DNA of 10,270 nt from CAZGOM01 sp964542875 (GTDB lineage: Bacteria > Planctomycetota > Phycisphaerae > Phycisphaerales > Phycisphaeraceae), in contig CAZIWA010000167.1 in the NCBI GenBank assembly GCA_964542875.1, positions 1 to 10,270 of the forward strand, in the 5' to 3' direction. The position numbers were made by a program, and so were the translations under genes. Position 1 is the first letter of the stretch. Every line of letters begins with the position of its first letter. This document shows, in pieces, positions 6,101-10,270 of this stretch. Under the pieces are notes generated by a model that saw nothing but the letters and a program-made list of their open reading frames with translations, was not told where the DNA came from and searched no databases.

Positions 6101-8952
6101 ATGGTGCGCAGATCGAGATAGTAGGTCTGGTCTGACGGGATGGTGCGGGGGCTGGTGTCACCGATCACGACAGGGCCGTAGGCGGTGGTGTAGCGTTGCT
6201 GTGCGATGTTTGGGCTGGGCGAGGCATCGCTGGTGGGGCCGCGCCAGACGATGGCGAAGCCGCCTTTATCGCCGATCGGCACGGCGGTGGAGTGGGCCTG
6301 GGCGCCGGATGTATAGGTGTTGGCGCGGAACTGGGAATCCAGAGGGGTCAATGTCGAGTCGTAGAGGCGGGCATTGATGCCCAGGTCATCGAACTCGCTT
6401 TCACCGTTCCAGGTGACGAGGACCCGGCCGTAATTAAGCGTGGTGAGAGAAGTGCGGACTTGAAGGCCGTTTTCGTATTCATTGACCTGCTGAATTTGAA
6501 TGAGGGCGTTAGTGGCATCGAAAGTGACGAGATAAATCCCGCTGGAAGAATCGGTGCCGGTGCCGGTGCCTGAGTAGGCCAGGGCGTAACCGCCATTGGA
6601 TGTGCCGACCAGCGAGGGGAAGGCCTGATATTCGCCGAAAGAGCTGGTGGCGTTGATGGGAGCGACACTGGTTTTGCCGTCTTTGTCGTAAATCTGAGTG
6701 AAGATGTTGACGTCGTCGCCGTAGTTTTCCCAGGCGATGACAAATCCGCCGGTGGTGAGAGGCGCGATGGCGGCGTTGGCCTGATAACCCTCGGAAAAGC
6801 TGGTGTTGACGAGAAACTCGCTGCCTACGGGTGCGCCGGTGCTGTTAAAGATCTGAGCGAAGATGCCGTAGTCGAATTCAGCGAAGTCGTAGCTTTCCCA
6901 GGTGACGACAAAGCCGCCGTCGACGAGGCCGGCGATTCTGGGGTTGTTCTGGTAGCCAAGGGTGACGGTGTTGACGTTGATGATGGCACTGACGGGGGCG
7001 CCGTCGTTGTCGAAGGTTTGGGTGAAGACCCCGTCGCCGTCACCGTCGCTGGGGCCGGACCATGTGACGGCAAAGCCGCCATCGGCGAGGGCCGTGGTCT
7101 TGGGGTTCAACAAGCTGAACATGGGGGTGTCGGTGACAAGGGTGAGTTCATCGCCGGTGGGGGTTCCGGTGTCGTCATAGATGCGGGCCATGATGGAGCG
7201 TGTGGTGTCGGCATTGGTTCGAGACCAGGTGACGACATATCCACCGCCGGGGAGGGGGACGCTGGAGGCGTAAAGGCCCTGGGAAACATCGTCAGTGGTG
7301 TTCACGACTTCTTCGTCGCCCACCATGATGAGGCCCTCGGTGGAGCGGACGTTGATGACGACATCGACAAGCGTGGTGCCGAATTCGTCGTCGGAGGCGG
7401 CGAAATGGAGGGTCAGCTTGCCGTTGACGTTGTTGGTGCTGGTAACGGTGAGGCTGACTCCGTCGACCGAGTCGTACTGGCTCAAGAGAGGGCCGCCGTC
7501 GTAGGAGTCTGCGGTGTAGCCCAGATCAAAGAAGGTGAGGTTTTCAATGGGGGTCAGGTCGTCGGTGAAGAGGTCTGCGAAGGTGAAGGTGATGGGGACG
7601 CCGGGGGTGGCGGTGAACTCCGTGGAACCGGTGTAGACGGGGGCCTGGTTGGGCTCGTTGTTATTGACGCGAGCGACGATGGCATTCGAAAGTTCATCGG
7701 CGGCAACGATGTATGACCCATTGGGGGACATCGCGATGCTTGAGGTGCTTGCATCGGTGAGGACGAGTTCATTTGCACCGTTTTTCGTCCCATCCGCATA
7801 GAAGAATTGGGTGTACGTGTTGCCCATGGCGGTTTGGGTCCAGGCGACGGCAAATGCGCCGCTGTCTGCCATCGCTATGCTTGAAGGAATCTCAATGCCG
7901 ATGGGATAAGAGTAAACCAATGTTTCAGACGTGCCGGCTCGCGGCGTGCCGTCTGCTTCAAAGAGTTGAGTGTAAACGGAAGCGTCCATGGTGGAGGTGA
8001 CCCCCCAAGCCACAGCGAACGTGCCATCGCCAGCCATGGCGATGGACGGGTTGGCGGCATCGGCATCGTCGGAGGTGTTTACGAGGAATTCGGGGTCGGC
8101 AGAACCGCCGACGGGGAAGATTCTGGCCACGATGGCGGCATAAGTGGTGCCTGCCGTGGCGGTCGTAAAAGCAACGGCGAAGGAGCCATCGTCGGCCATG
8201 GCGATGGAAGGCGTGAATTGATTGGAGGTGGTGACGGTGTTGACCTGGACGAGGCCAGCGCCTTTGCCGGTGGAGTCGTAGGATTGCATGAAAATGCCGG
8301 AGCCGGAGCCGTCGCCGGCGTTGTTGTCTTCCCAGACAATGACGAAGGAGCCGTCATCATTCATGGCAATGTCAGCGTTGCGCTGAGAGCCAAGGGTTTG
8401 AGTGTCATTGGCCATGAATTCGGAGCCGACGGCTTTTCCGGCGGTGTCATAGCGTTGAACATAGATATCAGATGAGTCGCCGTAGCCACCGGCCCCGTAA
8501 GGGCTGTCCCAAACAACAATAAAGCCTGCATCAGAAGCTACAACGGAAGCGTTGGACTGGTTGCCGATGGTAGAGCCGACGCTGATCACGCTGGTTAAGG
8601 GTGCGCCGGAGACGTCATACATGCGGGCGAAAAGGTCCGTGTTGCTGCCGTTGTTCTCTTCCCAGACGACGACAGAAGAGCCGTCATCGAACATGGCGAT
8701 ATCGGAGACGGCGGCGTTGCTGCCGGTATCGACGACGAAGGGGTCGCTGAGAACGCCGCGGGCGGAAAGGAGCTGGCGCTGTTCGAGGGCCTCAAAGGCG
8801 TTGGCGCGGATTGAAAAGTCGGTTTTTGCGGAGAGGAAGCGCTCAATGCGGCTCAGGAGAGTGCGGCCACGGGCGAGCAGGCCTGTAGAGACGGGCGCTT
8901 GTTTAATGGAAGAAGAAGGGACGCGCTGAACGGTGGGGGTGGATGCGACCAT
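181..8952 (-). CDS. Giant LEPR-type repeat protein: 4 x (seven-blade propeller + cadherin-like) plus C-terminal Ig-like array
   Basis: A single uninterrupted frame of 2923 codons. The ATG at 8950-8952 is fixed by an in-frame TGA two codons upstream (8956-8958). No good Shine-Dalgarno is present, only a weak purine run GAAAGA 7 nt before the ATG. Layout by residue: 1-65 basic leader with a LEPR-XLL-like motif at 53-64; 66-1969 four supermodules of seven DGSFVVxW-type repeats plus a cadherin/Ig-like domain; 1970-2066 beta domain with CGC; 2067-2181 Ig-like domain; 2182-2277 Big domain; 2278-2923 six tandem Ig-like repeats. The protein is acidic and Asp/Gly/Thr/Ser-rich. Its only seven cysteines all lie after residue 1729. 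It ends in QWTIS, with no dockerin, sorting signal or transmembrane helix. LEPR-type giants are known from planctomycetes as presumed exported proteins. A structural or adhesive surface role is inferred. No catalytic motif was recognised and no specific ligand can be named. An intrinsic terminator follows about 26 bp after the stop. Confidence 0.95.
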   Translation of the reverse strand: MVASTPTVQRVPSSSIKQAPVSTGLLARGRTLLSRIERFLSAKTDFSIRANAFEALEQRQLLSARGVLSDPFVVDTGSNAAVSDIAMFDDGSSVVVWEENNGSNTDLFARMYDVSGAPLTSVISVGSTIGNQSNASVVASDAGFIVVWDSPYGAGGYGDSSDIYVQRYDTAGKAVGSEFMANDTQTLGSQRNADIAMNDDGSFVIVWEDNNAGDGSGSGIFMQSYDSTGKGAGLVQVNTVTTSNQFTPSIAMADDGSFAVAFTTATAGTTYAAIVARIFPVGGSADPEFLVNTSDDADAANPSIAMAGDGTFAVAWGVTSTMDASVYTQLFEADGTPRAGTSETLVYSYPIGIEIPSSIAMADSGAFAVAWTQTAMGNTYTQFFYADGTKNGANELVLTDASTSSIAMSPNGSYIVAADELSNAIVARVNNNEPNQAPVYTGSTEFTATPGVPITFTFADLFTDDLTPIENLTFFDLGYTADSYDGGPLLSQYDSVDGVSLTVTSTNNVNGKLTLHFAASDDEFGTTLVDVVINVRSTEGLIMVGDEEVVNTTDDVSQGLYASSVPLPGGGYVVTWSRTNADTTRSIMARIYDDTGTPTGDELTLVTDTPMFSLLNPKTTALADGGFAVTWSGPSDGDGDGVFTQTFDNDGAPVSAIINVNTVTLGYQNNPRIAGLVDGGFVVTWESYDFAEFDYGIFAQIFNSTGAPVGSEFLVNTSFSEGYQANAAIAPLTTGGFVIAWENYGDDVNIFTQIYDKDGKTSVAPINATSSFGEYQAFPSLVGTSNGGYALAYSGTGTGTDSSSGIYLVTFDATNALIQIQQVNEYENGLQVRTSLTTLNYGRVLVTWNGESEFDDLGINARLYDSTLTPLDSQFRANTYTSGAQAHSTAVPIGDKGGFAIVWRGPTSDASPSPNIAQQRYTTAYGPVVIGDTSPRTIPSDQTYYLDLRTIFTNDIFPFDDMDFNATITGGGVDAGGNFLIDFSSITDGILELQLADQLNGDVTISLDATDPDSGYANATILFRVRATEGIILGQAPTVVSSADAWATSSAKLADGRAVVIWSIKDDGIYAHFIGKDGQAVGADFLLAANHDGFLDPGVSVTGTADGGFVAAWQTDAPGFADVIVQRFDATGAPVGSPISLNPNGDTEGGVFSPTIQALTGGGFAVAWTQSSVAASNDILFAQVFTDTGTPVSSRITVLDTGNWTGNRATIAALNNGTFVIAWNGWTNSQEGILAQLYSSSGVAIGSNFYVSNGDFSTFGTPQAVPLTTGGFAIVWDANDYSENQIFARIYDADGEATTEAFAVNRDISSSLTTPRVATLADGHFLVTWLTASGDLKGQVVNSLSYRIQDEFFINNVGYSSPAFHPTIAGLDSGEFFVTWRTSGLHGQSYSYVPVPNDGPVASPIPTVILFEDGTEGGLDLANYFSDDHDDSSDLTFQIMGYTHGEQIWAGISGTELWVEPQEGREGVASITIRAIDSFGAYTDAQVYVSVSASPDRSIYPLGPAVIGNQTQDNPLFPDVATAADGSYVLVWEASGLPTGEFQIVGRRFGADGLPIGNEFSINTLSGLSQNPSVAMSWDGSFVVAWSVVVGSDFDIVARRFDSTGTALGAEFVVNSDTTGNQTAAAVSAANDGRFVVVWESTDVSSNTTAKGQKFAADGTKVGTELALSDGVIESQQFDVAVAMNPDDGSFIAVWSGDTAEDMGDIYARFFDSDGKAGSDFLVNTTTEGCQCDPQASMNAQGMFTIVWTGDYTDGEQIFGQSYDDPSTPFGGEFIPSLEGSSYNDYADVGVAADGSFIVSWLDMGDDANTYTVFARHYNDCGCADDPIVVSQDPDLVYLFNTRVGVAPDGRFVVAWYNQGDQTNVNAQSYVLDYELVADPFPNLKLPAGTDDFEIDLFYAFEYGGDYDLLTFSVVDNTNPGLFDTDIDSDGYLLLTLTPDTVGSGSITIRATTPSGLYQDNVLNVEVAKLEATITLNDTDTGYSGNLYDSKFFGDFEVLFLGISGVKGGAILADYAFDLDPTSYDFGDFTIDITGTPGKAAITLSGIMDCGCPIQATLYVNVLDTTPPEFEGFKAIPSVTSVAVGSIDVFFSEAIDTSSFNWESVTLTRDGGANLIDASTGAGLTLTLVNAASNRYRIGGLAALTSHIGDYVLTLVDGAVKDPGGNPMGQGGDIDWRMRAAVPSAPTLSPSSEGVPGSGYTPSATPTLIGTGTPGSTIEIYENAILVGTGTVANDGTYSVVLDTLTDGNHTLKARALDGFGSPTGYSANYTIHVFSAAPEITSITTFSVSQTEPVKQIQVRLNIPAAPGSFTWEKLLLTRDGGGNLATSAITVVQSGSDPLLYTITIPYTLTAEAGNYQLTVDGPSIQAMTLVPYNTKCTTWTMLPAIIGMSGYTVPLTSPLAYMAIRFGTQINPSTFDWNDVVLTRDGGSNIATSAITITQSSTDPLVYLINLPASLVSAKGAYVLKVNGAGIQTPAGAPFTNNGQGTWSMNAAIIGMSSYPSTQLSVPLAFLSVRFGTQINTGTFDWTDLELTRNGGSNIANSSITITQSATDPLIYNVNFPASLVSEPGNYVLKVFGAAIQTTAGANFVNNAQGVWTMLPAIISIPSYPTTQFTSPVTTLPVRFGTAINPSTFDWTDLTFTRDGNNIASAAITITATADPLVYNINLPSSLVSQAGAYYLKVTAAGIQTPGGVNLVHDVQSVWTMRPSIIGMSGYTTPLVSPLAYMAVRFGTQINTSTFDFNDLEITRNGGPNLASAAVTITQSGSDPLVYLINLPASMVSEAGSYVVKVLGAGIQTQTGAQPFANNAQGTWTMSTAIIGMSGYQPAPVNYPAVRFGTQINTGTFDWTDLELTRNGGSNLANNTITITQSGTDPLIYFINLPAGLVATPGNYTLKVLGAGIQSIYSVNFVNNTQAQWTIS
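184..2121 (-). repeat. Six tandem ~107-residue Ig-like repeats R1-R6 (residues 2278-2923)
   Basis: Units: R1 1801-2121, R2 1477-1800, R3 1150-1476, R4 829-1149, R5 502-828, R6 184-501. Consensus elements in order are: PAIIGMSGY, SPLAYMAxRFGTQIN, STFDWxDLxLTRxGGSN, AITITQSxxDPLxYxINLP, ASLVSxxGxYVLKVxGAGIQ, NNxQGTWTM. R1 is the most divergent and carries the lone C2379. R2 is closest to R5, and R3 to R6. A 26-residue stretch is identical between R3 (2516-2541) and R6 (2837-2862), with 8 silent differences in 78 bases. R6 ends with the protein, so the array itself is the C-terminus. The fold is inferred to be Ig-like beta sandwiches. Confidence 0.9.
2122..2409 (-). other. Bacterial Ig-like (Big) domain (residues 2182-2277)
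   Basis: Contains ATPTLIGTGTPGSTIEIYEN, then LVGTGTVANDGTYSVVLDTL and DGNHTLKARALDGFG. The order 'TPTLxGTGxPGSTIxIY ... GTxxVxxDGxYSxxLxxLxDGxHTLxAxAxDxxG' is characteristic of the bacterial Ig-like domains found in repeat-rich surface proteins. It sits between one divergent Ig-like copy and the six-copy array. Confidence 0.75.
2410..2754 (-). other. Ig-like domain, divergent relative of the C-terminal repeats (residues 2067-2181)
   Basis: Residues 2081-2178 include IDVFFSEAIDTSSFNWESV, LTRDGGANL, GDYVLTLVDGAVKDPGGNPM and DIDWRMR. These match, in order, the repeat elements FGTQINxSTFDWxDL, LTRDGGSNxA, GxYVLKVxGAGIQ and QGTWTM of the C-terminal array. VxFSEAID is also the usual opening of SbsA-like bacterial Ig domains, which suggests the whole array derives from that type. 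This copy is separated from the array by the Big domain. Confidence 0.6.
2755..3045 (-). other. Unassigned beta domain with CGC motif (residues 1970-2066)
   Basis: Residues 1970-2066 alternate hydrophobic and polar residues as in beta strands: TITLNDTDTGYSG, FEVLFLGISGV, FTIDITGTPGKAAITLSG, ATLYVNVLD. They include the third CxC pair (C2050, C2052). I do not recognise the family. The position after the cadherin series, and the TPPEF boundary that follows, suggest another Ig-type domain. Confidence 0.4.
3046..3327 (-). other. Cadherin/Ig-like domain D (residues 1876-1969)
   Basis: Contains FEIDLFYAFEYGGDYDLLTF and SGSITIRATTPSGLYQDNVL, aligning with the DLxxxF...LTF and IxIRAxxxxG elements of domains A-C. 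Residues 1924-1931 read DTDIDSDG, a DxDxDxDG string that looks like a calcium-binding loop. This domain ends the fourfold propeller-plus-cadherin series. Confidence 0.5.
3328..4458 (-). repeat. Propeller D: seven ~54-residue repeats (residues 1499-1875)
   Basis: Seven cores lie near residues 1525, 1579, 1632, 1687, 1741, 1794 and 1849, spaced 53-55 residues apart. They are of the DGSF type (AADGSYVLVW, SWDGSFVVAW, AADGSFIVSW), closer to propeller A than to B or C. The block opens on PLGPAVIGNQTQ and its last repeat stops at NVNAQSYVLDY. Unlike the other three propellers it contains cysteines: a CQC pair at 1730-1732 between repeats 4 and 5, and a CGC pair at 1821-1823 between repeats 6 and 7. 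Confidence 0.7.
4459..4764 (-). other. Cadherin/Ig-like domain C (residues 1397-1498)
   Basis: Reads NDGPVASPIPTVILFEDGTE, then LDLANYFSDDHDDSSDLTF and ITIRAIDSFGAYTDAQVYVSV. The DLxxYFSDD...LTF and IxIRAxDxxG elements are standard for cadherin-like or Ig-like domains of bacterial surface proteins. The Asp cluster at 1427-1434 could bind calcium at the domain edge, as in true cadherins; that is inference. The domain joins propellers C and D. Confidence 0.55.
4765..5862 (-). repeat. Propeller C: seven ~54-residue repeats (residues 1031-1396)
   Basis: Seven cores lie near residues 1055, 1106, 1161, 1216, 1270, 1323 and 1374, spaced 51-55 residues apart. Most are of the GGF type (TADGGFVAAW, LTGGGFAVAW, LTTGGFAIVW), which places this block closest to propeller B. 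The PLTTGGF string occurs in repeat 4 of B (731-737) and repeat 5 of C (1266-1272). The block opens with IILGQAPTVV and the seventh repeat ends at GQSYSYV without a closing VNT strand. Confidence 0.7.
5863..6174 (-). other. Cadherin/Ig-like domain B (residues 927-1030)
   Basis: Contains YYLDLRTIFTNDIFPFDD, DMDF, LDATDPDSG and ILFRVRATEG. This is the same order of elements as domain A: a DLxxxFTxD segment, a hydrophobic F at the next strand, an AxDxxSG turn, and a final strand ending in VRxTEG. It joins propellers B and C. Similarity to domain A is moderate and clearest at the last strand. Confidence 0.5.
6175..7329 (-). repeat. Propeller B: seven ~54-residue repeats (residues 542-926)
   Basis: Seven cores lie near residues 569, 624, 679, 735, 787, 841 and 896, at a very even spacing of 52-56 residues. 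Cores here favour GG before the hydrophobic strand (ADGGFAVTW, VDGGFVVTW, TTGGFVIAW) rather than the DGSF of propellers A and D. The block opens with strand MVGDEEVVNT, equivalent to the GSEFLVNT strand that ends internal repeats. It closes on NIAQQRY without one. A DGDGDG string at 636-641 resembles a calcium-binding loop. Fold is inferred from periodicity and blade count. Confidence 0.7.
7330..7644 (-). other. Cadherin/Ig-like domain A (residues 437-541)
   Basis: The region starts NQAPVYTGS, runs through ITFTFADLFTDD and ENLTFFDLG, and ends LVDVVINVRSTEGLI. The pattern 'xxP ... DLFxDD ... LTF ... LxAxDxxG ... VxVxV' is typical of cadherin-like or dystroglycan-type cadherin domains in large bacterial surface proteins. 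It separates propellers A and B. The ending TEGLI recurs at the same place in domain B (TEGII), which supports duplication of a propeller-plus-cadherin unit. Confidence 0.55.
7645..8757 (-). repeat. Propeller A: seven ~54-residue DGSFxVxW repeats (residues 66-436)
   Basis: Seven repeat cores lie near residues 90, 141, 200, 255, 309, 364 and 411. Typical cores are SIAMADDGSFAVAW and ADIAMNDDGSFVIVW, each followed by a variable acidic/Gly loop and then IxxQxYDxxG. Spacing is 47-59 residues. The ring opens with an isolated strand (DPFVVDT, about 71-77). The last repeat stops after AIVARV, without the GSEFxVNT strand that ends most other repeats. This is what a beta-propeller closing its ring with strands from both ends would look like. 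Seven blades is a direct count; the fold is inferred. Confidence 0.7.
8761..8796 (-). other. LEPR-XLL-like N-terminal motif of the giant protein
   Basis: Residues 53-64 read FEALEQRQLLSA. The planctomycete signature is roughly FEPLEPRxLLSA, so this is a variant with Ala and Gln where Pro is usual. The 52 residues before it are basic (several Arg and Lys) and have no hydrophobic segment typical of a Sec signal peptide. In this family the motif sits just ahead of the first extracellular domain and is thought to mark export or processing; the mechanism is not something the sequence shows. The first propeller begins immediately after it. Confidence 0.75.
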
Positions 8953-8978
8953 GGCTCAATCTTTCAAAAAACGCGCAG

Positions 8979-9007
8979 TTTATGGGGGTAAGCAACGATT
9001 CAGGCAA
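8979..9007 (-). promoter_or_regulatory. Candidate sigma70-type promoter for the giant gene
   Basis: On the minus strand TTGCCT (9002-9007) and CATAAA (8979-8984) are separated by 17 bases. Each matches four of six consensus positions. Transcription would start about 20-25 bases before the ATG. The match is modest and planctomycete promoters are poorly defined, so this is a guess from spacing. Other weak matches exist further upstream near 9130-9160. Confidence 0.22.
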
Positions 9008-9014
9008 ACCCGCA

Positions 9015-9034
9015 CTCATGCGCCGAGGCATGAG
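9015..9034. other. Small perfect hairpin in the intergenic leader
   Basis: CTCATGC (9015-9021) and GCATGAG (9028-9034) form a perfect 7-bp stem with a six-base loop. It lies about 60-80 bp upstream of the giant gene's start codon and just upstream of the candidate promoter. It could be an operator for a dimeric regulator, or part of a longer leader transcript. There is no T-run after it, so it is not a terminator. Confidence 0.4.
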
Positions 9035-9307
9035 CAGAGCAGGAGAACCCAGACGAAGAATTTTCTCAATGAGGGACCGGCAAGCTGGGCCGGGCGGAAC
9101 CTCTGAGGGGGTGTAAAATCGACAACAAAGGTAACAGTTTCAAGATCAACGTCAATAGACGATAAATCCCGTTAAAAACGAGGGTTGGGGATAAAAAGAG
9201 AATCATTGTCAGCAATTTTGAACAGTGGCGGGCGCGGCGAAATGGGTAGAGTTATCGGACGGAAATGGTGAAAATGAGCTGATCATTAAGCAGGTTAAAG
9301 CGAAGAA

Positions 9308-10270
9308 TCAAGGAGTGGGGGTGATGACGTTCTGGCCCTGCTCGCGTGCGAATTTCAGGGTGGCGGACATTTTGGGGGTGGTGAAGGGGTCCTGATCGGC
9401 GTATTCCATGAGGCCCCAACTGCCGTGCTTGGAAGAGGAGTTGACGGAGTTAAAGAGGGCCATCATGGTTCCGGAATTGACGGCCCAGGCTTTGAAGTAT
9501 TGAGTGTAGATTTCCCCCATGCGCGGGTGACGGTTGGCCTGCGCGAAGAGGTTGGTGAGGGCCTGATCGTTTTCGGCGCCGGCGACGCCGACAAGATGCT
9601 GGCCGGCTTCATAAGCGACGAGCTTGAGGTTGTATTTTTCAGCGAGGGCCTTGTCGCGCTTGATCTGAGCGATGGCGGCGGAGAGGGATTCTTTTTCGAC
9701 TCTATCCAGAAGTCCATCAACGCCGAGCGCGACGATGGCTTTGGCGTGTTCCGGCCGAGGCATGAGGCTGATGTAAGGCGCGACGGCAAAGACGTCGGCG
9801 GATTGATGGGCGTCTTTGAAACGGAGGATCTGTTCAGACACGAAGGTGTTGCCGGTCTGCGAGGCGAGCACCCGGATGAAACGGTCACGGGAGCCAAAGA
9901 CGCGTTCAAAGATGGTGAAGATCTGCTTTGAGCGGTAAGCGGTGTAGCGCCAACCGGCTTCCCAGGGTTTTTCGGCGAAGTTGAGATGCTGACCCTGTTC
10001 AGCGACGAATTTGCTTTGGGTGAAGATGGAGTTCCAGAGTTCGTTGGAATACTCAATGTAGGCTTTGCGGTCCGGAGCGAGGTTTGATTTGACGAGCTTG
10101 GCGAGATTTTCGATGTAGTCGTCATTGGCTTGATGGGGGATGCAGAGCCAGGGATCGGCCTTGAGGCGGTTGCAGAGGTCGAGGCAGAGTTCGTAGGGGA
10201 GGCCGCGGCGGGTGTAGGTTTCGTCAGAAAGGACGGCGCGCTGTGACCAGGAGACGACGGAGGAATTATT
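9308..10270 (-). CDS. Glycoside hydrolase-like (clan GH-A-type TIM barrel) protein, C-terminal 320 residues
   Basis: The frame is open from the right edge (codon boundary at 10270) to the TGA at 9308-9310; the 5' end is outside the window. Numbering from the window edge, YIEYSNELWN at 71-80 gives a candidate acid/base Glu after Asn (E77; bases 10040-10042). LKLVAYEAGQH at 216-225 gives a candidate nucleophile Glu at a strand end (E221; bases 9608-9610). These are the strand-4 and strand-7 patterns of clan GH-A enzymes. WLCIPHQANDDY (41-52) and SWGLMEY (284-290) fit neighbouring barrel strands. Related planctomycete proteins are often named 'cellulose-binding', so a polysaccharide substrate is likely but unproven. 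The protein ends just after the presumed last helix, with no added binding module. No family number is assigned. Confidence 0.8.
   Translation of the reverse strand, partial: NNSSVVSWSQRAVLSDETYTRRGLPYELCLDLCNRLKADPWLCIPHQANDDYIENLAKLVKSNLAPDRKAYIEYSNELWNSIFTQSKFVAEQGQHLNFAEKPWEAGWRYTAYRSKQIFTIFERVFGSRDRFIRVLASQTGNTFVSEQILRFKDAHQSADVFAVAPYISLMPRPEHAKAIVALGVDGLLDRVEKESLSAAIAQIKRDKALAEKYNLKLVAYEAGQHLVGVAGAENDQALTNLFAQANRHPRMGEIYTQYFKAWAVNSGTMMALFNSVNSSSKHGSWGLMEYADQDPFTTPKMSATLKFAREQGQNVITPTP

Larger units (their letters stand above)
8953..9307. other. Intergenic leader between the two genes
   Basis: This is 355 bp without a plausible gene. It is more AT-rich than the coding sequence in the 9115-9210 section. 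It holds a weak promoter candidate (8979-9007), a small hairpin (9015-9034) and a weaker five-base-pair inverted repeat (9077-9081 with 9089-9093). After the stop of the upstream gene there is only a poor stem-loop (AATGA/TCATT around 9275-9290) and no clear terminator, so read-through from that gene is possible. Confidence 0.6.

Noticed and set aside
9265..9300. Possible terminator after the glycoside hydrolase gene
   Set aside because: The stem AATGA/TCATT is only five AT-rich base pairs with a short, interrupted T-run; too weak to call.
9463..10125. Alternative minus-strand frame of 220 codons over the glycoside hydrolase
   Set aside because: Ser/Pro/Arg-rich and without motifs. The overlapping frame has the SNE and YEAG motifs, and it stays open to the window edge.

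Overview
The window looks like a planctomycete chromosome, probably from the Phycisphaerae side. The main clue is the N-terminus of its giant protein, FEALEQRQLLSA. This is a variant of the 'LEPR-XLL' signature found near the start of many very large exported planctomycete proteins. High GC, a large repetitive surface-type protein, weak Shine-Dalgarno signals and a REP-like GGGGACAGG palindrome fit this but do not prove it.

Layout, left to right; both genes are on the minus strand. Positions 1-117 carry no gene. They hold a REP-like hairpin (52-86) between two near-identical T-rich direct repeats. A strong intrinsic terminator (118-155) follows, placed for minus-strand transcription. One reading frame of 2923 residues then fills 181-8952. 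A 355-bp intergenic leader (8953-9307) separates it from a gene entering from the right edge (9308-10270), of which only the C-terminal 320 residues are visible.

The giant protein has a regular plan. After the LEPR-type leader come four supermodules of about 475 residues. Each consists of exactly seven ~54-residue repeats, read here as a seven-bladed beta-propeller, followed by one ~100-residue cadherin/Ig-like domain. Next come a small beta domain with a CxC motif, an Ig-like domain, a bacterial Ig-like 'Big' domain, and six tandem ~107-residue Ig-like repeats ending at the stop codon. I see no enzyme motif, C-terminal anchor or dockerin. The likely role is an extracellular or cell-surface structural or adhesive protein; this is inference from architecture.

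The partial upstream gene resembles the C-terminal half of a TIM-barrel glycoside hydrolase of the clan GH-A type, with candidate catalytic glutamates in a SNE motif and a YEAG motif. Proteins like it are often labelled 'cellulose-binding' in planctomycetes. The pair may be a carbohydrate-active enzyme next to a surface protein. The 355-bp gap, which has its own candidate promoter, gives no proof that they form one operon. I found no tRNA, rRNA, CRISPR array, transposase or defence gene.
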